A stretch of 64,000 nt of DNA, from positions 7,427 to 71,426 of the forward strand of contig CALFTN010000060.1 of the NCBI GenBank assembly GCA_937916395.1, given 5' to 3'. A program made the translations under genes and the position numbers. Under the pieces are notes generated by a model. The model was not told the DNA's origin and did no database searches. It saw nothing but the letters and a program-made list of their open reading frames with translations. Source of the DNA: an uncultured Clostridia bacterium. Its GTDB lineage: Bacteria > Bacillota > Clostridia > Oscillospirales > Acutalibacteraceae. Within the stretch, counting starts at the first letter, position 1. Each line of letters opens with the position of its first letter. Shown here piece by piece: positions 8,755 through 17,280 of this stretch.

Positions 8755-8785
8755 CTGACCACTGACTCACTGACTTACTGACTAC
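8755..8785. repeat. Octamer tandem repeat CTGACTNA
   Basis: Four successive units of 7-8 bp (ctgacca, ctgactca, ctgactta, ctgactac) fill the gap between two minus-strand genes and end exactly at the PHP gene's stop codon. One of a set of intergenic short tandem repeats in this window. Confidence 0.8.
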
Positions 8786-9478
8786 TTATCTTGTCTGTTT
8801 AAAATCAGTCTTGTAAAGCTCGTAATTAAGCTCTTTGAGCTCTCTCACAAGGTCATCATTTGTTTTGATTTCATTCTTGAAAATAACACCGCCGTGTGCT
8901 AAATCTTCAAGCTCGTGGAAGTCTGAACCAGCAACTACAATATCTTTATTGTGATATTTAGCCCAAGCTTCGGCAATAGGGTTAGAAGAATAGTGACGAG
9001 GGTTTCCGTTAAATACCTCATAGCCGTCAAGAATCTTCCAATCTTCTACAGTGAGCCCACGTCTGAATGGGTGAGCCTGTAAAAATAAAAGACCATTTTC
9101 TTTTGCAAGAAGCGAGAAATCTTCTGGCGAATAATCCATTAAATCACCGTTGCTTCTTAAAAAATCTTCTGTTATGCCATAAACAAGGTAGTCATTATCA
9201 CTTTCATAAAAGTTTATTTCCATACCCAGAAGCACAACCATCTTGCCATTTAATTCTTCTTTTAAAATGTTGTATCCTTCTAAAAAGTGTGTAACCTTTT
9301 CATCCCAGGTTGCGTTTTTATATTTAGCATTGTTAAATGCAGAAGCGTTCATGTGGTCTGTTACAACAATCCCTTTATAATCTGTTGTAAGATATAACTC
9401 TGCAATTTGTTTAGCTGGAATAGAAGCACACCTGCTGACTTCGTCTGTATGAAGGTGCATTTCAAATAAATAACCCAT
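8786..9478 (-). CDS. PHP-domain metal-dependent phosphoesterase
   Basis: A 230-residue cytoplasmic protein of the PHP (polymerase and histidinol phosphatase) superfamily. Metal ligands are visible in order: His8 and His10 in 'EMHLHT', Asp41-His42 in 'VVTDH', Glu87 in 'GMEINF', His136 in 'LQAHPFR', and Asp186/His188 in 'GSDFHE'. These match a trinuclear metal site that hydrolyses phosphoesters. The natural substrate cannot be told from sequence; nucleotide or sugar phosphates are likely. It has no signal peptide and probably shares a transcript with the nuclease gene downstream, separated only by the octamer repeat. Confidence 0.82.
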   Translation of the reverse strand: MGYLFEMHLHTDEVSRCASIPAKQIAELYLTTDYKGIVVTDHMNASAFNNAKYKNATWDEKVTHFLEGYNILKEELNGKMVVLLGMEINFYESDNDYLVYGITEDFLRSNGDLMDYSPEDFSLLAKENGLLFLQAHPFRRGLTVEDWKILDGYEVFNGNPRHYSSNPIAEAWAKYHNKDIVVAGSDFHELEDLAHGGVIFKNEIKTNDDLVRELKELNYELYKTDFKQTR

Positions 9479-9547
9479 AAATAATTTCTCCAGAAAAGAA
9501 TTTTTACATAATTATATTCTTTTTTTCATTTATTGTCTATACACCTA

Positions 9548-9576
9548 TTGAAAAAATATAAGAAAAATGTTACTAT
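9548..9576 (+). promoter_or_regulatory. Promoter of the Gfo/Idh/MocA gene
   Basis: TTGAAA at 9548-9553, 17-bp spacer and TACTAT at 9571-9576. A start site near 9583 supports translation from ATG 9614 rather than from the in-frame codon at 9533. Confidence 0.55.
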
Positions 9577-9613
9577 TATTTTGTATAAAAATTTCTATTC
9601 GGGAGTGTTTTTT

Positions 9614-10684
9614 ATGGCAAAGTTAAAAGCAGCAGTTATAGGTACTGGTGGTATCAGTAACGAGCATATTATGGCGTATCAGAAAAACGAAAACGTTGAG
9701 CTTTACGCTTTTTGTGATATTAATGAAAAACAGCTTAATTTAATGGCTGAAAAATATGGTGTTCCTAAAGAAAGATGCTTTTTAGATAAAGACGAAATGC
9801 TAAAAGCATTACCTGAAATTGATATTGTAAGCGTCTGCACATGGAACTCTGCTCATGCTGAATGTACTATTGCCGCACTTAATGCCGGTAAAAATGTTCT
9901 TTGCGAAAAGCCAATGGCAATGAATACAAAACAGGCTGAAGAGATGCTTGAAGCAGCAAAGAAAAATAATAAGCTTCTTCAAATTGGTTTTGTAAGAAGA
10001 TATGGTAACGATGCTGATGTAATGAAGGATTTTATAGATGCTGGTTACTTCGGTGATATTTATTACGCAAAAGCTACATATTTAAGAAGAAACGGAAATC
10101 CTGGTGGTTGGTTTGGAGATAAATCACGTTCAGGTGGTGGTCCACTTATTGATTTAGGCGTTCACGTTATTGATTTGGTACGTTACCTTTGTGGTAACCC
10201 AAAACCAGTTTCAGTTTATGGTGCTACATTCCAGAAGCTTTTTAACCGCCCTGATATAAAAGGTGGTAAGGGTTACAACTCAGTTTCAGCAGGTGAAAAT
10301 GATATTTGTGACGTTGAAGATTTAGCAAGTGCCATGATTCGTTTTGATAATGGTTTAGTTCTTTCTGTTGAAGCTTCATTTTCACTCAATATCAAAGAAC
10401 CAAAGGGGGATATTGAATTCTTTGGCACAAAAGCTGGTGCGAAGCTTTCTCCTGAGGTTGAAATCTTCACAGATGAACAAGGTTATCTTGTTAATGTTTC
10501 ATTTGATAAAGATACATCTTTAAGCTTTGATGGGCTCTTTGCAGGCGAAATTAATCACTTTGTAGATTGCTCTCTCAATAACGTTCCTTGCAGAGCACCA
10601 GCAGAAGACGGTGTAGAGCTTATGAAAATATTAGACGCTGTTTACGAATCTGCAAGAACTGGTCACGAAGTAGTTTTAAAATAA
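9614..10684 (+). CDS. Gfo/Idh/MocA family NAD(P)-dependent oxidoreductase
   Basis: A 356-residue cytoplasmic dehydrogenase. Residues 4-15 form the Rossmann 'AVIGTGGIS' nucleotide-binding loop. The family motif 'CEKPM' is at 97-101, with the conserved Lys of the active site. The C-terminal alpha/beta domain contains 'PLIDLGVHVIDLVRYL', whose His and Asp are typical substrate-binding residues, and ends at 'GHEVVLK'. Such enzymes oxidise or reduce sugars, inositols or their acids; the particular substrate is not predictable here. GGGAG lies 8-12 bases before ATG 9614, and the promoter at 9548-9576 excludes an earlier start. The gene is probably co-transcribed with the zinc-ribbon protein 21 bp downstream. 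Confidence 0.85.
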   Translation: MAKLKAAVIGTGGISNEHIMAYQKNENVELYAFCDINEKQLNLMAEKYGVPKERCFLDKDEMLKALPEIDIVSVCTWNSAHAECTIAALNAGKNVLCEKPMAMNTKQAEEMLEAAKKNNKLLQIGFVRRYGNDADVMKDFIDAGYFGDIYYAKATYLRRNGNPGGWFGDKSRSGGGPLIDLGVHVIDLVRYLCGNPKPVSVYGATFQKLFNRPDIKGGKGYNSVSAGENDICDVEDLASAMIRFDNGLVLSVEASFSLNIKEPKGDIEFFGTKAGAKLSPEVEIFTDEQGYLVNVSFDKDTSLSFDGLFAGEINHFVDCSLNNVPCRAPAEDGVELMKILDAVYESARTGHEVVLK

Positions 10685-10705
10685 AATTTTAAGGGTGAGA
10701 AATTA

Positions 10706-11845
10706 ATGTGTAAATGTGATAGCTGTGGCAAGGTAGTTGTAAACGAACAGGATTATATGTGCCCACACTGTGGTGCAGTTGTCAGAAAAAAATGTGACCA
10801 TTCAACACATTTGCCTGATGATAAATATAACAGGACAAATGATTACAGTCCGCGTGATTACAGAACTACTGCCGAAGAGCATAAAAGCAAAACCTATGAT
10901 TATGAAAAGGCACCAAGAACAGATACCTCCCAAAAGTTCGATATTAACGATTTAGCAAACATCAAAAATGCAGAAGATGTTAAGAAAATAGCCAAAAAAG
11001 CATTTATCGAGCAGGATAAAAATGGCAGAAAAAAATTCAAGCCTATTGCAATTGTGCTTATAGTTATTTTTGCAGTTAACATTTTTGCTAACCTTATGAG
11101 TGTTGCTTTTGATGCTGTGGATACTGTTTTTGATGAATTGGACTCTGTTTTTTCAGAGGAAATTGTTGTAGGTGAAGAGCCTATTATTCATTCTTTTACA
11201 CTTCACACCTATGTTGATGGTGCAACATTTGACAGAGAAAACGATTGCCTCACTATAGATATTAATGAAATGTATTTCGAATATTATGGTTCTCATGATG
11301 AATTTTATGAGGACGATACTGATGAATGGCAGAGCGATTTCAGTTCCCCAGGAAATTTTGTTTCTAATGGTGATGTTAGCATATCTTTTGCTATCTATGA
11401 TGGTAAAGAAGTTCAGAATGTGGGCTTTGACGAGTATTCATATAATGATTCAATAGATTTAGCGGCAGAGCTTTCAGCTGATGGTGAGCTTAAAATTTAT
11501 GGGCTTAAAACCCATTTGCGCAATATGGTTGGTAAGGATGTTTATTGTCTTATAACAAATTCATTTATTAACTCAGCTAATTCTGAAACAAACGAGAGTT
11601 TTGAATATAGTTTCTTTTTCCCTTTCAACTATATTAAAATTTCTGCTGACGATAAAGTGAGTTTTTATAATATATATGAAGATTATGAAAATGAAGGGAA
11701 AAATGTTGTTGATAAGCTAGAAGTTGACGAGCGATATGTACCTGAATTTTTTATTGAGCATGTTGAATTCGGCAGTGGCAATATAATTGATGAAAGTGTT
11801 CCTGCTTCAGTCACATACACCGAAACAGTTACTTTAGTTGACTGA
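10706..11845 (+). CDS. Zinc-ribbon single-pass membrane protein of unknown function
   Basis: A 379-residue protein. Residues 4-22 contain two CxxC knuckles (Cys4/Cys7 and Cys19/Cys22) that form a zinc ribbon. A charged linker, a short amphipathic stretch and one membrane helix at about 112-132 follow. The C-terminal 240 residues, rich in Asp, Glu, Phe and Tyr, should lie outside the cell and resemble a beta-rich exported domain. Zinc-ribbon plus single helix plus extracytoplasmic domain is a common architecture in Firmicutes, with unknown role. GGGTGAG precedes the ATG. The next gene starts one base after its stop, implying translational coupling. Confidence 0.7.
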   Translation: MCKCDSCGKVVVNEQDYMCPHCGAVVRKKCDHSTHLPDDKYNRTNDYSPRDYRTTAEEHKSKTYDYEKAPRTDTSQKFDINDLANIKNAEDVKKIAKKAFIEQDKNGRKKFKPIAIVLIVIFAVNIFANLMSVAFDAVDTVFDELDSVFSEEIVVGEEPIIHSFTLHTYVDGATFDRENDCLTIDINEMYFEYYGSHDEFYEDDTDEWQSDFSSPGNFVSNGDVSISFAIYDGKEVQNVGFDEYSYNDSIDLAAELSADGELKIYGLKTHLRNMVGKDVYCLITNSFINSANSETNESFEYSFFFPFNYIKISADDKVSFYNIYEDYENEGKNVVDKLEVDERYVPEFFIEHVEFGSGNIIDESVPASVTYTETVTLVD

Positions 11846-11846
11846 T

Positions 11847-12371
11847 ATGAAAAAAACAAGATATACAACTATTTCAGGTATGGTGTCTGCTTTGTCGGTA
11901 GTTATAATGCTACTCACAAACATAATGCCGTCTATGATGTATGTAATTCCCATAATAACAGGTGCAATAGTTTTTGCAGTTAATGAAATAATCGGCAAAA
12001 AGTGGGCTTTGGGTGTGTTTTTTGTAACAAGCTTTATTTCGTTCATTCTTTTAACCGATAAAGAGACAGCACTTAACTACACCTTGTTTTTTGGGTTCTA
12101 TCCACTATTAAAACCAGCTTGTGAAAAGCTACCTAAGGTGCTTTCTTGGATTATAAAGCTTGTTGTGTTTAATGTTGCTATTACAGCAATAGGTTTAATT
12201 GTGACCTTTGTTTTTAAACTACCTTTTTTAGATGAAGATTTAGGCAAGTTTACAATTCCTTTATTTGCAGTGCTTTTTAACATGGTTTTTGTAATGTATG
12301 ACATTATGTTTACTGTGTTTAAATCACGGCTTGCACCATTATTTAACAAATTAAAGAATAAAGTATCTTGA
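11847..12371 (+). CDS. Small polytopic membrane protein
   Basis: A 174-residue protein starting 'MKKTRYTTISGMVSALSVVI'. It has about five hydrophobic helices and basic termini. The start chosen is ATG 11847, one base after the preceding stop; an in-frame TTG at 11838 would overlap that gene by 8 bases. No clear ribosome site is visible, so translation is probably coupled. The N-terminal pattern recalls small ECF-type or DUF2232-like membrane proteins, but I cannot assign a family with certainty. Confidence 0.6.
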   Translation: MKKTRYTTISGMVSALSVVIMLLTNIMPSMMYVIPIITGAIVFAVNEIIGKKWALGVFFVTSFISFILLTDKETALNYTLFFGFYPLLKPACEKLPKVLSWIIKLVVFNVAITAIGLIVTFVFKLPFLDEDLGKFTIPLFAVLFNMVFVMYDIMFTVFKSRLAPLFNKLKNKVS

Positions 12372-12396
12372 CTTTTTATATTGTAAAGTGTAATAT
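12368..12396 (+). promoter_or_regulatory. Promoter of PAP2 gene
   Basis: TTGACT at 12368-12373 (overlapping the preceding stop codon), 17-bp spacer and TAATAT at 12391-12396, 30 bp before the PAP2 start. Confidence 0.55.
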
Positions 12397-12425
12397 ATTT
12401 TTATATTATTTTAGGAGGAAAAATT

Positions 12426-13034
12426 ATGGGCGATTTTTCAGTTTTTACTAATTTCGATTGTGCTGTTTTCCAATTAGTTGAAAAACTCTGGAATCCTGTA
12501 CTTGATGCAATTATGATTTTTATCACTCATTTAGGTGATGACGGCATTTTCTGGATTGCTTTAGGTTTAATCCTTTGCATTTTCAAGAAAACAAGAAAAT
12601 ATGGTGTGCTTGTTATTTTAGGTTTAGGTATTGCAAGTTGTATTAATAACCTTGTACTTAAACAAATCTTTGAAAGACCAAGACCATTTAAATTTGATGG
12701 TTGGCCAGCAGATTTCGTTTTCCCAAATCCGCTTATAGAAAAGCCACACAGCTTCTCATTCCCATCTGGTCATACTTCATCTTCATTAGGTGCAGCAACA
12801 CCACTTCTTATCAAAGCGAACAAAAAACTTGGTATTCCAATGTTTATTCTTGCTTTACTTGTTGGTTTCTCAAGAGTTTACGTTCATGTTCACTACCCAA
12901 CAGATGTTATCGTTGGTACAATAGTTGGTATTGTTGGCGGTATCTTGGCAGTTGTATTATTCAAATATGGTATGCCACTTGCAAAGAAAATTCTTGGTGA
13001 GAAGATTATTACAAAAATCTTTGGCGAAATCTAA
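12426..13034 (+). CDS. PAP2-family membrane phosphatase
   Basis: A 202-residue integral membrane protein with five or six helices. All three phosphatidic-acid-phosphatase motifs are present: 'KQIFERPRP' (Lys79, Arg84, Pro85), 'PSGH' (113-116, His116) and 'SRVYVHVHYPTD' (Arg150, His156, Asp160). The family removes phosphate from lipid phosphates, including undecaprenyl pyrophosphate, on the outer face of the membrane. A role in cell-wall lipid carrier recycling or phospholipid turnover is inferred. An AGGAGG site precedes the ATG and a promoter lies at 12368-12396. The transcript ends in a composite hairpin/tandem-repeat element. Confidence 0.88.
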   Translation: MGDFSVFTNFDCAVFQLVEKLWNPVLDAIMIFITHLGDDGIFWIALGLILCIFKKTRKYGVLVILGLGIASCINNLVLKQIFERPRPFKFDGWPADFVFPNPLIEKPHSFSFPSGHTSSSLGAATPLLIKANKKLGIPMFILALLVGFSRVYVHVHYPTDVIVGTIVGIVGGILAVVLFKYGMPLAKKILGEKIITKIFGEI

Positions 13035-13174
13035 TTTTAGGAACTAGAAATTAGGAACTAGGAATTAGAATTATAACAAAAACTACATCCTATCATTTTT
13101 AGTCGGTATTTAAATCGATTTTAAATGATAGGATGTTTGATTTTTAACGAAACTCTACTTCCTACTTCCTAATC
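13032..13174. repeat. Composite element: tandem repeat, ATCCTATCATTT hairpin, inverted tandem repeat (copy 1)
   Basis: The core is a 13-bp perfect stem 'CATCCTATCATTT' (13086-13098) with its complement (13123-13135), then a T-rich tract that could end transcription. On the left (13032-13073) is a tandem 'TAGGAACTAGAAAT'-like decamer repeat. On the right (13157-13174) 'TACTTCCTACTTCCTAAT' is the near-complement of that repeat, so the whole unit of about 140 bp is an imperfect inverted repeat. The same core hairpin recurs at 14242-14289 and 28091-28132. Confidence 0.75.
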
Positions 13175-13215
13175 ACAAATTTAACATTTCTTTAAAACCT
13201 TTTTTATTTAAATCA

Positions 13216-13244
13216 TTGACTAAACAAAAACATTATGTTATATT
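13216..13244 (+). promoter_or_regulatory. Promoter of DMT transporter gene
   Basis: TTGACT at 13216-13221, 17-bp spacer, TATATT at 13239-13244. Confidence 0.55.
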
Positions 13245-13293
13245 CTTTTTTAGCAAAATTAAGAAATATTAAGATTTTAGGGATGTGAAAAGT

Positions 13294-14196
13294 ATGTGGT
13301 TCTGGTTTTCTATAATCGCTTTAATTTGTTGGAGTGGTTCAGACCTTTTTTCAAAAATCGGTTGTGCCGATGCTAAAGATAAATATAGCCATTTTAAAAT
13401 GGTAACAGCAGTCGGTGTTGTAATGGGTATTCACGCCTTTTACGAAATTTTCGTTTCAGGTGTAGAGTTTGATATGACGGCAATGCTCCGTTATTTACCT
13501 GTTTCATTACTTTACATAGGCTCAATGACTTTGGGTTACATCGGTTTAAGATATATTGAACTTTCAATTTCTTCACCAATTTGTAATTCATCTGGTGCAT
13601 TGGTTGCACTTCTTTGTATTATTACCGGCGATATTTTAGCAGTTCCACAATATATTGCAATCGCTCTTGTGTGTGTTGGTGTTGTTGGTCTTGGCTTTGT
13701 AGAAATGAGCGAAGATGAAGATTTAAGAAAGAAAAGACAAGATAAAGCGAATTATAAATATTCAAAAAGTGCTTTAGCGATTATTTTACCACTTCTTTAT
13801 TGTCTTTTAGATGCTCTCGGTACATTTGCTGACAGCCTTGTTTTAGAAACCTTAGACGAAGATGTTGCAAACGTTGCTTATGAATTAACATTCTTGGTTT
13901 GCGGTATTGCTTCGTTTATCTACGTTAAATTCATTAAAAAGCAAAAGTATTTACCTAAAAAAGAAGGTCCTAAGTACGTTGGTGCTTTATTTGAAACTGC
14001 TGGTCAGTTTGCTTATATTTATGCAATAGGTGATGAGGCACATGTTGCAATGGCAGCACCAATTATTTCAGCTTACTGTGCAGCATCTGTTCTCTGGGGT
14101 AGAATTTTCTTAAAAGAAAAACTTTCATGGAAACATTATGCTATGATTTTAGTTGCAGTTGCAGGTATTGTAGTGCTTGGTCTTTATGATGCATAA
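13294..14196 (+). CDS. EamA/DMT-superfamily transporter
   Basis: A 300-residue integral membrane protein with about ten hydrophobic helices arranged as two EamA-like halves, the second beginning near residue 170 ('ALAIILPLLYCLLDALGTF'). The DMT hallmark near the start is 'IALICWSGSDLFSKIG'. Members export or import small metabolites such as amino acids or nucleotides; the substrate is unknown. ATG 13294 is chosen since AGGGA lies 10 bases before it; an in-frame GTG at 13285 is almost on top of that site. It is a single-gene unit ended by copy 2 of the composite hairpin element. Confidence 0.8.
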   Translation: MWFWFSIIALICWSGSDLFSKIGCADAKDKYSHFKMVTAVGVVMGIHAFYEIFVSGVEFDMTAMLRYLPVSLLYIGSMTLGYIGLRYIELSISSPICNSSGALVALLCIITGDILAVPQYIAIALVCVGVVGLGFVEMSEDEDLRKKRQDKANYKYSKSALAIILPLLYCLLDALGTFADSLVLETLDEDVANVAYELTFLVCGIASFIYVKFIKKQKYLPKKEGPKYVGALFETAGQFAYIYAIGDEAHVAMAAPIISAYCAASVLWGRIFLKEKLSWKHYAMILVAVAGIVVLGLYDA

Positions 14197-14200
14197 ATAG

Positions 14201-14327
14201 TTACAAGTTGCAAGTGCGAAAGTTGTTAGAATAGAAGAAAACATCCTATCATTTTAAAGTTTTAATATCAACTAAAAAATGATAGGATGTGATTTTTTAT
14301 AATACTTGTTACTTGCCACTTGCAAAG
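14201..14327. repeat. Composite hairpin/tandem-repeat element (copy 2)
   Basis: The core stem CATCCTATCATTTT (14242-14255) pairs with 14276-14289 and is followed by GATTTTTT. Left flank 14201-14228 has CAAGTTG-type short repeats; right flank 14304-14327 carries a partial complement ('ACTTGTTACTTGCCACTTGC'). The architecture matches copy 1 although the flanking words differ. Confidence 0.7.
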
Positions 14328-14331
14328 AAGC

Positions 14332-15435
14332 TCAGGCTGTTGCCTGAGCTTCTTGCATTATTGCTTTTCTTAAAATAAGTCTTGCGTCTTCTGCGTCACA
14401 AGTGCCGTCTAAATTCACGTCAATAAACTCTTTTCTCTTTTCGTCAAGTGGTGCCGAGAGTTTAGCGTGAGCTTTTAAAACCATTCTTGCATCCTCTGTG
14501 GTTACCTTGTCATCACCGTTAACATCGCCGTATCTTACAGATTTCTGGAGGTCGATTAAGTAAGGGTCAATTCCAGCCTCAGCAGCGTAAATTACGGCAG
14601 AAGGGCAGGTTGAGTAGCATGAATATTTAAAGCTTCTCTGGTGACCGAATTCATTGTTAATTCTTATAGCAAAAGCAAATCTACCTACTGTTTTAACATT
14701 CTGTGGAATTGTAACGTTAAGAAGTAACGGGCAGTTTTCAAAAGCATAAGAACCAATATCTGTAACACCACGACCAAAATCAACAGTTTCTAAAGCCTGA
14801 TTATTTGAAAATGCACTAAGGCCAATTGTTTTTACTGAGTTAGGGAATGTAATTGAAGGAATACTTATACAGTTTGCAAAAGCATAATCACCAATAGCCT
14901 TTAACCCTGTTTTTGGGAATACGATTGTGCTTAATGCCTCACAGTCTGAAAAAGCTCTTTTTGGGATTTCGGTCAAAGCTGAGCCTAGGTTTACAGTTGT
15001 CATTTTTTCACATCCAAAAAATGCAAACTCACCGATAGACTCTACATTACCTAAATGAATACTTGTGAGAGAACTGCAAAGGTTAAAGCAGTTAGCACCG
15101 ATTTTTTTTAGTGAATTACCAAGGGTAACAGTAGTAAGCTTGTGGCAGTTATAAAATGCATAATCACCAATAGCTTCAACAGAGTTTGGTATTTTAACCT
15201 CTTTAATAGATGGCTTGTTTCTGAAAACATCGTTACCAATAGCGGTAACCTTTTTACCATCAATAGTTTCTGGTATGTTTATTGAAGATAAATGCAAATT
15301 ATTAAAACCAGTAATAGTGATAGTGTTATCACTATTTACCTGATATGTATAATTTTCGTACGTTGCAGCAAAAGCTACTGGCGACAAAATGACAGTTATA
15401 GCAACTGCCAGTATGACAGAAATTAATTTTTTCAT
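14332..15435 (-). CDS. Secreted BspA-type LRR protein with C-terminal dockerin
   Basis: A 367-residue exported protein. Residues 1-24 are a signal peptide. About 55-285 are LRR_5/BspA repeats of the form 'IGDYAFxNCxxL'. From about 300 on there is a type I dockerin with two EF-hand-like calcium loops, at 304-315 ('DVNGDDKVTTED') and 339-350 ('DVNLDGTCDAED'), each followed by a helix. Dockerins bind cohesins on scaffoldins or cell-surface anchors, so this protein probably joins a cellulosome-like surface complex. ATG 15435 gives a clean signal peptide; an in-frame GTG at 15450 is the alternative start. Fusion of an LRR domain to a dockerin separates it from the wall-anchored LRR protein at 301-5172. 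Confidence 0.85.
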   Translation of the reverse strand: MKKLISVILAVAITVILSPVAFAATYENYTYQVNSDNTITITGFNNLHLSSINIPETIDGKKVTAIGNDVFRNKPSIKEVKIPNSVEAIGDYAFYNCHKLTTVTLGNSLKKIGANCFNLCSSLTSIHLGNVESIGEFAFFGCEKMTTVNLGSALTEIPKRAFSDCEALSTIVFPKTGLKAIGDYAFANCISIPSITFPNSVKTIGLSAFSNNQALETVDFGRGVTDIGSYAFENCPLLLNVTIPQNVKTVGRFAFAIRINNEFGHQRSFKYSCYSTCPSAVIYAAEAGIDPYLIDLQKSVRYGDVNGDDKVTTEDARMVLKAHAKLSAPLDEKRKEFIDVNLDGTCDAEDARLILRKAIMQEAQATA

Positions 15436-15564
15436 ATTGAACACACTCACTCTAATTTATTTTATGAATGTATTATACACCATATTTTTTCGTTTGTATA
15501 TATCTTATTTGAAAATAGTAAAATGAAATAAAATACATAAAGTTTACATATTTTGAAAAAAGTA

Positions 15565-15593
15565 TTGCAATTATGGTGAATATAGTGTATAAT
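15565..15593 (+). promoter_or_regulatory. Promoter of amino acid ABC transporter operon
   Basis: TTGCAA at 15565-15570, 17-bp spacer and a perfect TATAAT at 15588-15593, 37 bp before the first gene's ATG. Confidence 0.65.
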
Positions 15594-15629
15594 TCCCACA
15601 CAACCAAAAAAAATAGTGAGGTTTTAGAA

Positions 15630-16478
15630 ATGAAAAAGTTTGTAAAAGTACTTTCAATCGTTCTTGTTATTGCTTTAGTTGGCGTTTTTGCTGCTTGTGG
15701 CGGTAATGCTGATAAAGATAACAATGGCGACAACACACAAGAAACAATTAGAATTGGTGTTCAGACAAATACAACTGGTGATATTTATTCATCAGGCGAT
15801 TTTGGTGAAGACGCAGTTGTTCGTTACGACAACGGTGCTCTTGCTGTTGAAGCGCTTAAAAATAACAAGGTTGATATTGTTATTATTGATAACGAACCAG
15901 CAAAAGCTTATGTTGCAGCAAACACAGGTCTTAAAATTCTTGAAACAGAATATACAGAAGAAGATTATGCTATCTGCTTCCAGAAAGGTAACACAGAACT
16001 TAAAGATGCAGTTGACGGTGCACTTAAAGCTCTTATTGACGATGGTTCTGTAAAAAAGATTGTTGATAAATACATCAATTCAGGTGAGGCTGCAGAAGAA
16101 CTCAAAGGTGTTCCTGTAACAGCTGTTGATACAGATAAACCAAATCTTGTTATGGCAACAAATGCAGAATTTCCACCATATGAATACATTGATGGTGATA
16201 AGTTCTATGGTATCGACGTTGAAGTAGCAAAGATTATTGCAGATAAATTAGGTTATGACCTTGTTATCGAAAACGTAGCTTTCGATTCAATTATCCCAGG
16301 TGTTCAGGCTGGCAAATATGATATGGGTATGGCTGGTATGACAGTTACACCTGACAGACTTAAGAGTGTTGATTTCTCATCATCTTATGCAAAAGGTATT
16401 CAGGCTATTATTGTAAGAGAAGATGGTAAAATTCAAGCAAAAGAAGACCTTGACCCATTCTATCTCCCAGCAGAATAA
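15630..16478 (+). CDS. Amino acid ABC transporter substrate-binding lipoprotein with circularly permuted order
   Basis: A 282-residue lipoprotein (lipobox ending at Cys23). The binding domain is in unusual order. Residues 41-148 ('RIGVQTNTTGDIYSSG' to 'VKKIVDKYI') match the second lobe and C-terminus of family SBP_bac_3. Residues 172-270 ('NLVMATNAEFPPYEYIDGD' to 'IVREDGKIQ', with substrate loop 'GMAGMTVTPDR') match the first lobe, which normally comes first. They are joined by a linker at 149-171, and the break lies at the usual hinge. The neighbouring binding protein at 18144 has the normal order, giving an internal control. GTGAGG precedes ATG 15630. The next genes are the permease and ATPase. 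The ligand is probably a polar amino acid. Confidence 0.85.
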   Translation: MKKFVKVLSIVLVIALVGVFAACGGNADKDNNGDNTQETIRIGVQTNTTGDIYSSGDFGEDAVVRYDNGALAVEALKNNKVDIVIIDNEPAKAYVAANTGLKILETEYTEEDYAICFQKGNTELKDAVDGALKALIDDGSVKKIVDKYINSGEAAEELKGVPVTAVDTDKPNLVMATNAEFPPYEYIDGDKFYGIDVEVAKIIADKLGYDLVIENVAFDSIIPGVQAGKYDMGMAGMTVTPDRLKSVDFSSSYAKGIQAIIVREDGKIQAKEDLDPFYLPAE

Positions 16479-16491
16479 TTAATTCGCAAAG

Positions 16492-16520
16492 GGCGGAAAT
16501 TTTTCCGCCCTGTTTTTTTG
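16492..16520 (+). terminator. Intra-operon terminator/attenuator after the binding-protein gene
   Basis: GGGCGGAAA (16492-16500) pairs with TTTCCGCCC (16503-16511), followed by seven T residues (16514-16520). It probably lowers expression of permease and ATPase relative to the binding protein. Confidence 0.85.
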
Positions 16521-16536
16521 GAAAGGACTAAAAATT

Positions 16537-17280
16537 ATGTCAGTAATTATTGCTGAAATTCTGGCTTTTATCGGTGAATTCAAAAGAATAATGATAGATG
16601 GAGACCGTTACAAATTTATTTTAGATGGTCTTAAAAATACATTTGTTATTACTTTAGGTGCTTTGGCAATTGGTATTGTTATTGGTATCGTTGTTGCAGC
16701 AGTACGCACATCATTTGATAAAAACAGAGAATCAATGAAAGTGCGTGGCGGAGCAGGTTACTATTTACTTGCATTTTTTAATGCACTTTGCAAATTTTAC
16801 CTTACTGTAACACGTGGTACCCCTGTTGTGGTTCAGCTTATGATTTGCTATTTCGTTATTTTCGCTATGGCAGATAATGGTATTCCAGTTGCAATTTTTG
16901 CTTTTGGTATTAACTCAGGTGCTTATGTTGCTGAGATTTTCAGAGCAGGTATTATGTCAATTGACCATGGTCAGTTTGAAGCAGGCAGAAGCCTTGGTTT
17001 CAATTACTTCCAGACTATGAGATACATAATTATTCCACAGATGTTCAAGGCAGTTTTACCAACTCTTTGTAATGAGTTTATTGCCCTCTTAAAAGAAACT
17101 TCTGTTGCGGGTTATGTGGGTGTTACAGATTTGACTAAAGCAGGTAACACAATAGCAGGTAGAATGTTCTCTTACTTTATACCACTTCTTACGGTTGCTG
17201 CTATTTATCTCATAATGGTTTTAATTCTTTCTTCTCTTGTTGGAAAACTCGAAAGGAGGCTTCGTAAGAGTGAGCGATAA
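16537..17280 (+). CDS. Amino acid ABC transporter permease (HisM/GlnP type)
   Basis: A 247-residue integral membrane protein with five predicted helices. It carries the coupling EAA loop 'EAGRSLGFNYFQTMRYIIIP', preceded by the family's 'FRAGIMSIDHGQ'. 'TRGTPVVVQL' near residue 92 is typical of the polar amino acid permease family. It would homodimerise to form the channel fed by the lipoprotein binding protein upstream and powered by the ATPase whose gene overlaps its end by 11 bp. It starts 17 bp after the terminator hairpin, with GGAAAGG as a ribosome site. Confidence 0.9.
   Translation: MSVIIAEILAFIGEFKRIMIDGDRYKFILDGLKNTFVITLGALAIGIVIGIVVAAVRTSFDKNRESMKVRGGAGYYLLAFFNALCKFYLTVTRGTPVVVQLMICYFVIFAMADNGIPVAIFAFGINSGAYVAEIFRAGIMSIDHGQFEAGRSLGFNYFQTMRYIIIPQMFKAVLPTLCNEFIALLKETSVAGYVGVTDLTKAGNTIAGRMFSYFIPLLTVAAIYLIMVLILSSLVGKLERRLRKSER

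Noticed and set aside
8738..8770. Longer start of the nuclease gene at 8770
   Set aside because: The extra 11 codons are made of tandem repeat DNA and would place charged residues before the signal peptide. A strong ribosome site precedes ATG 8737.
13285..13293. GTG start of the DMT transporter at 13285
   Set aside because: The AGGGA ribosome site ends two bases before it; spacing is correct only for ATG 13294.
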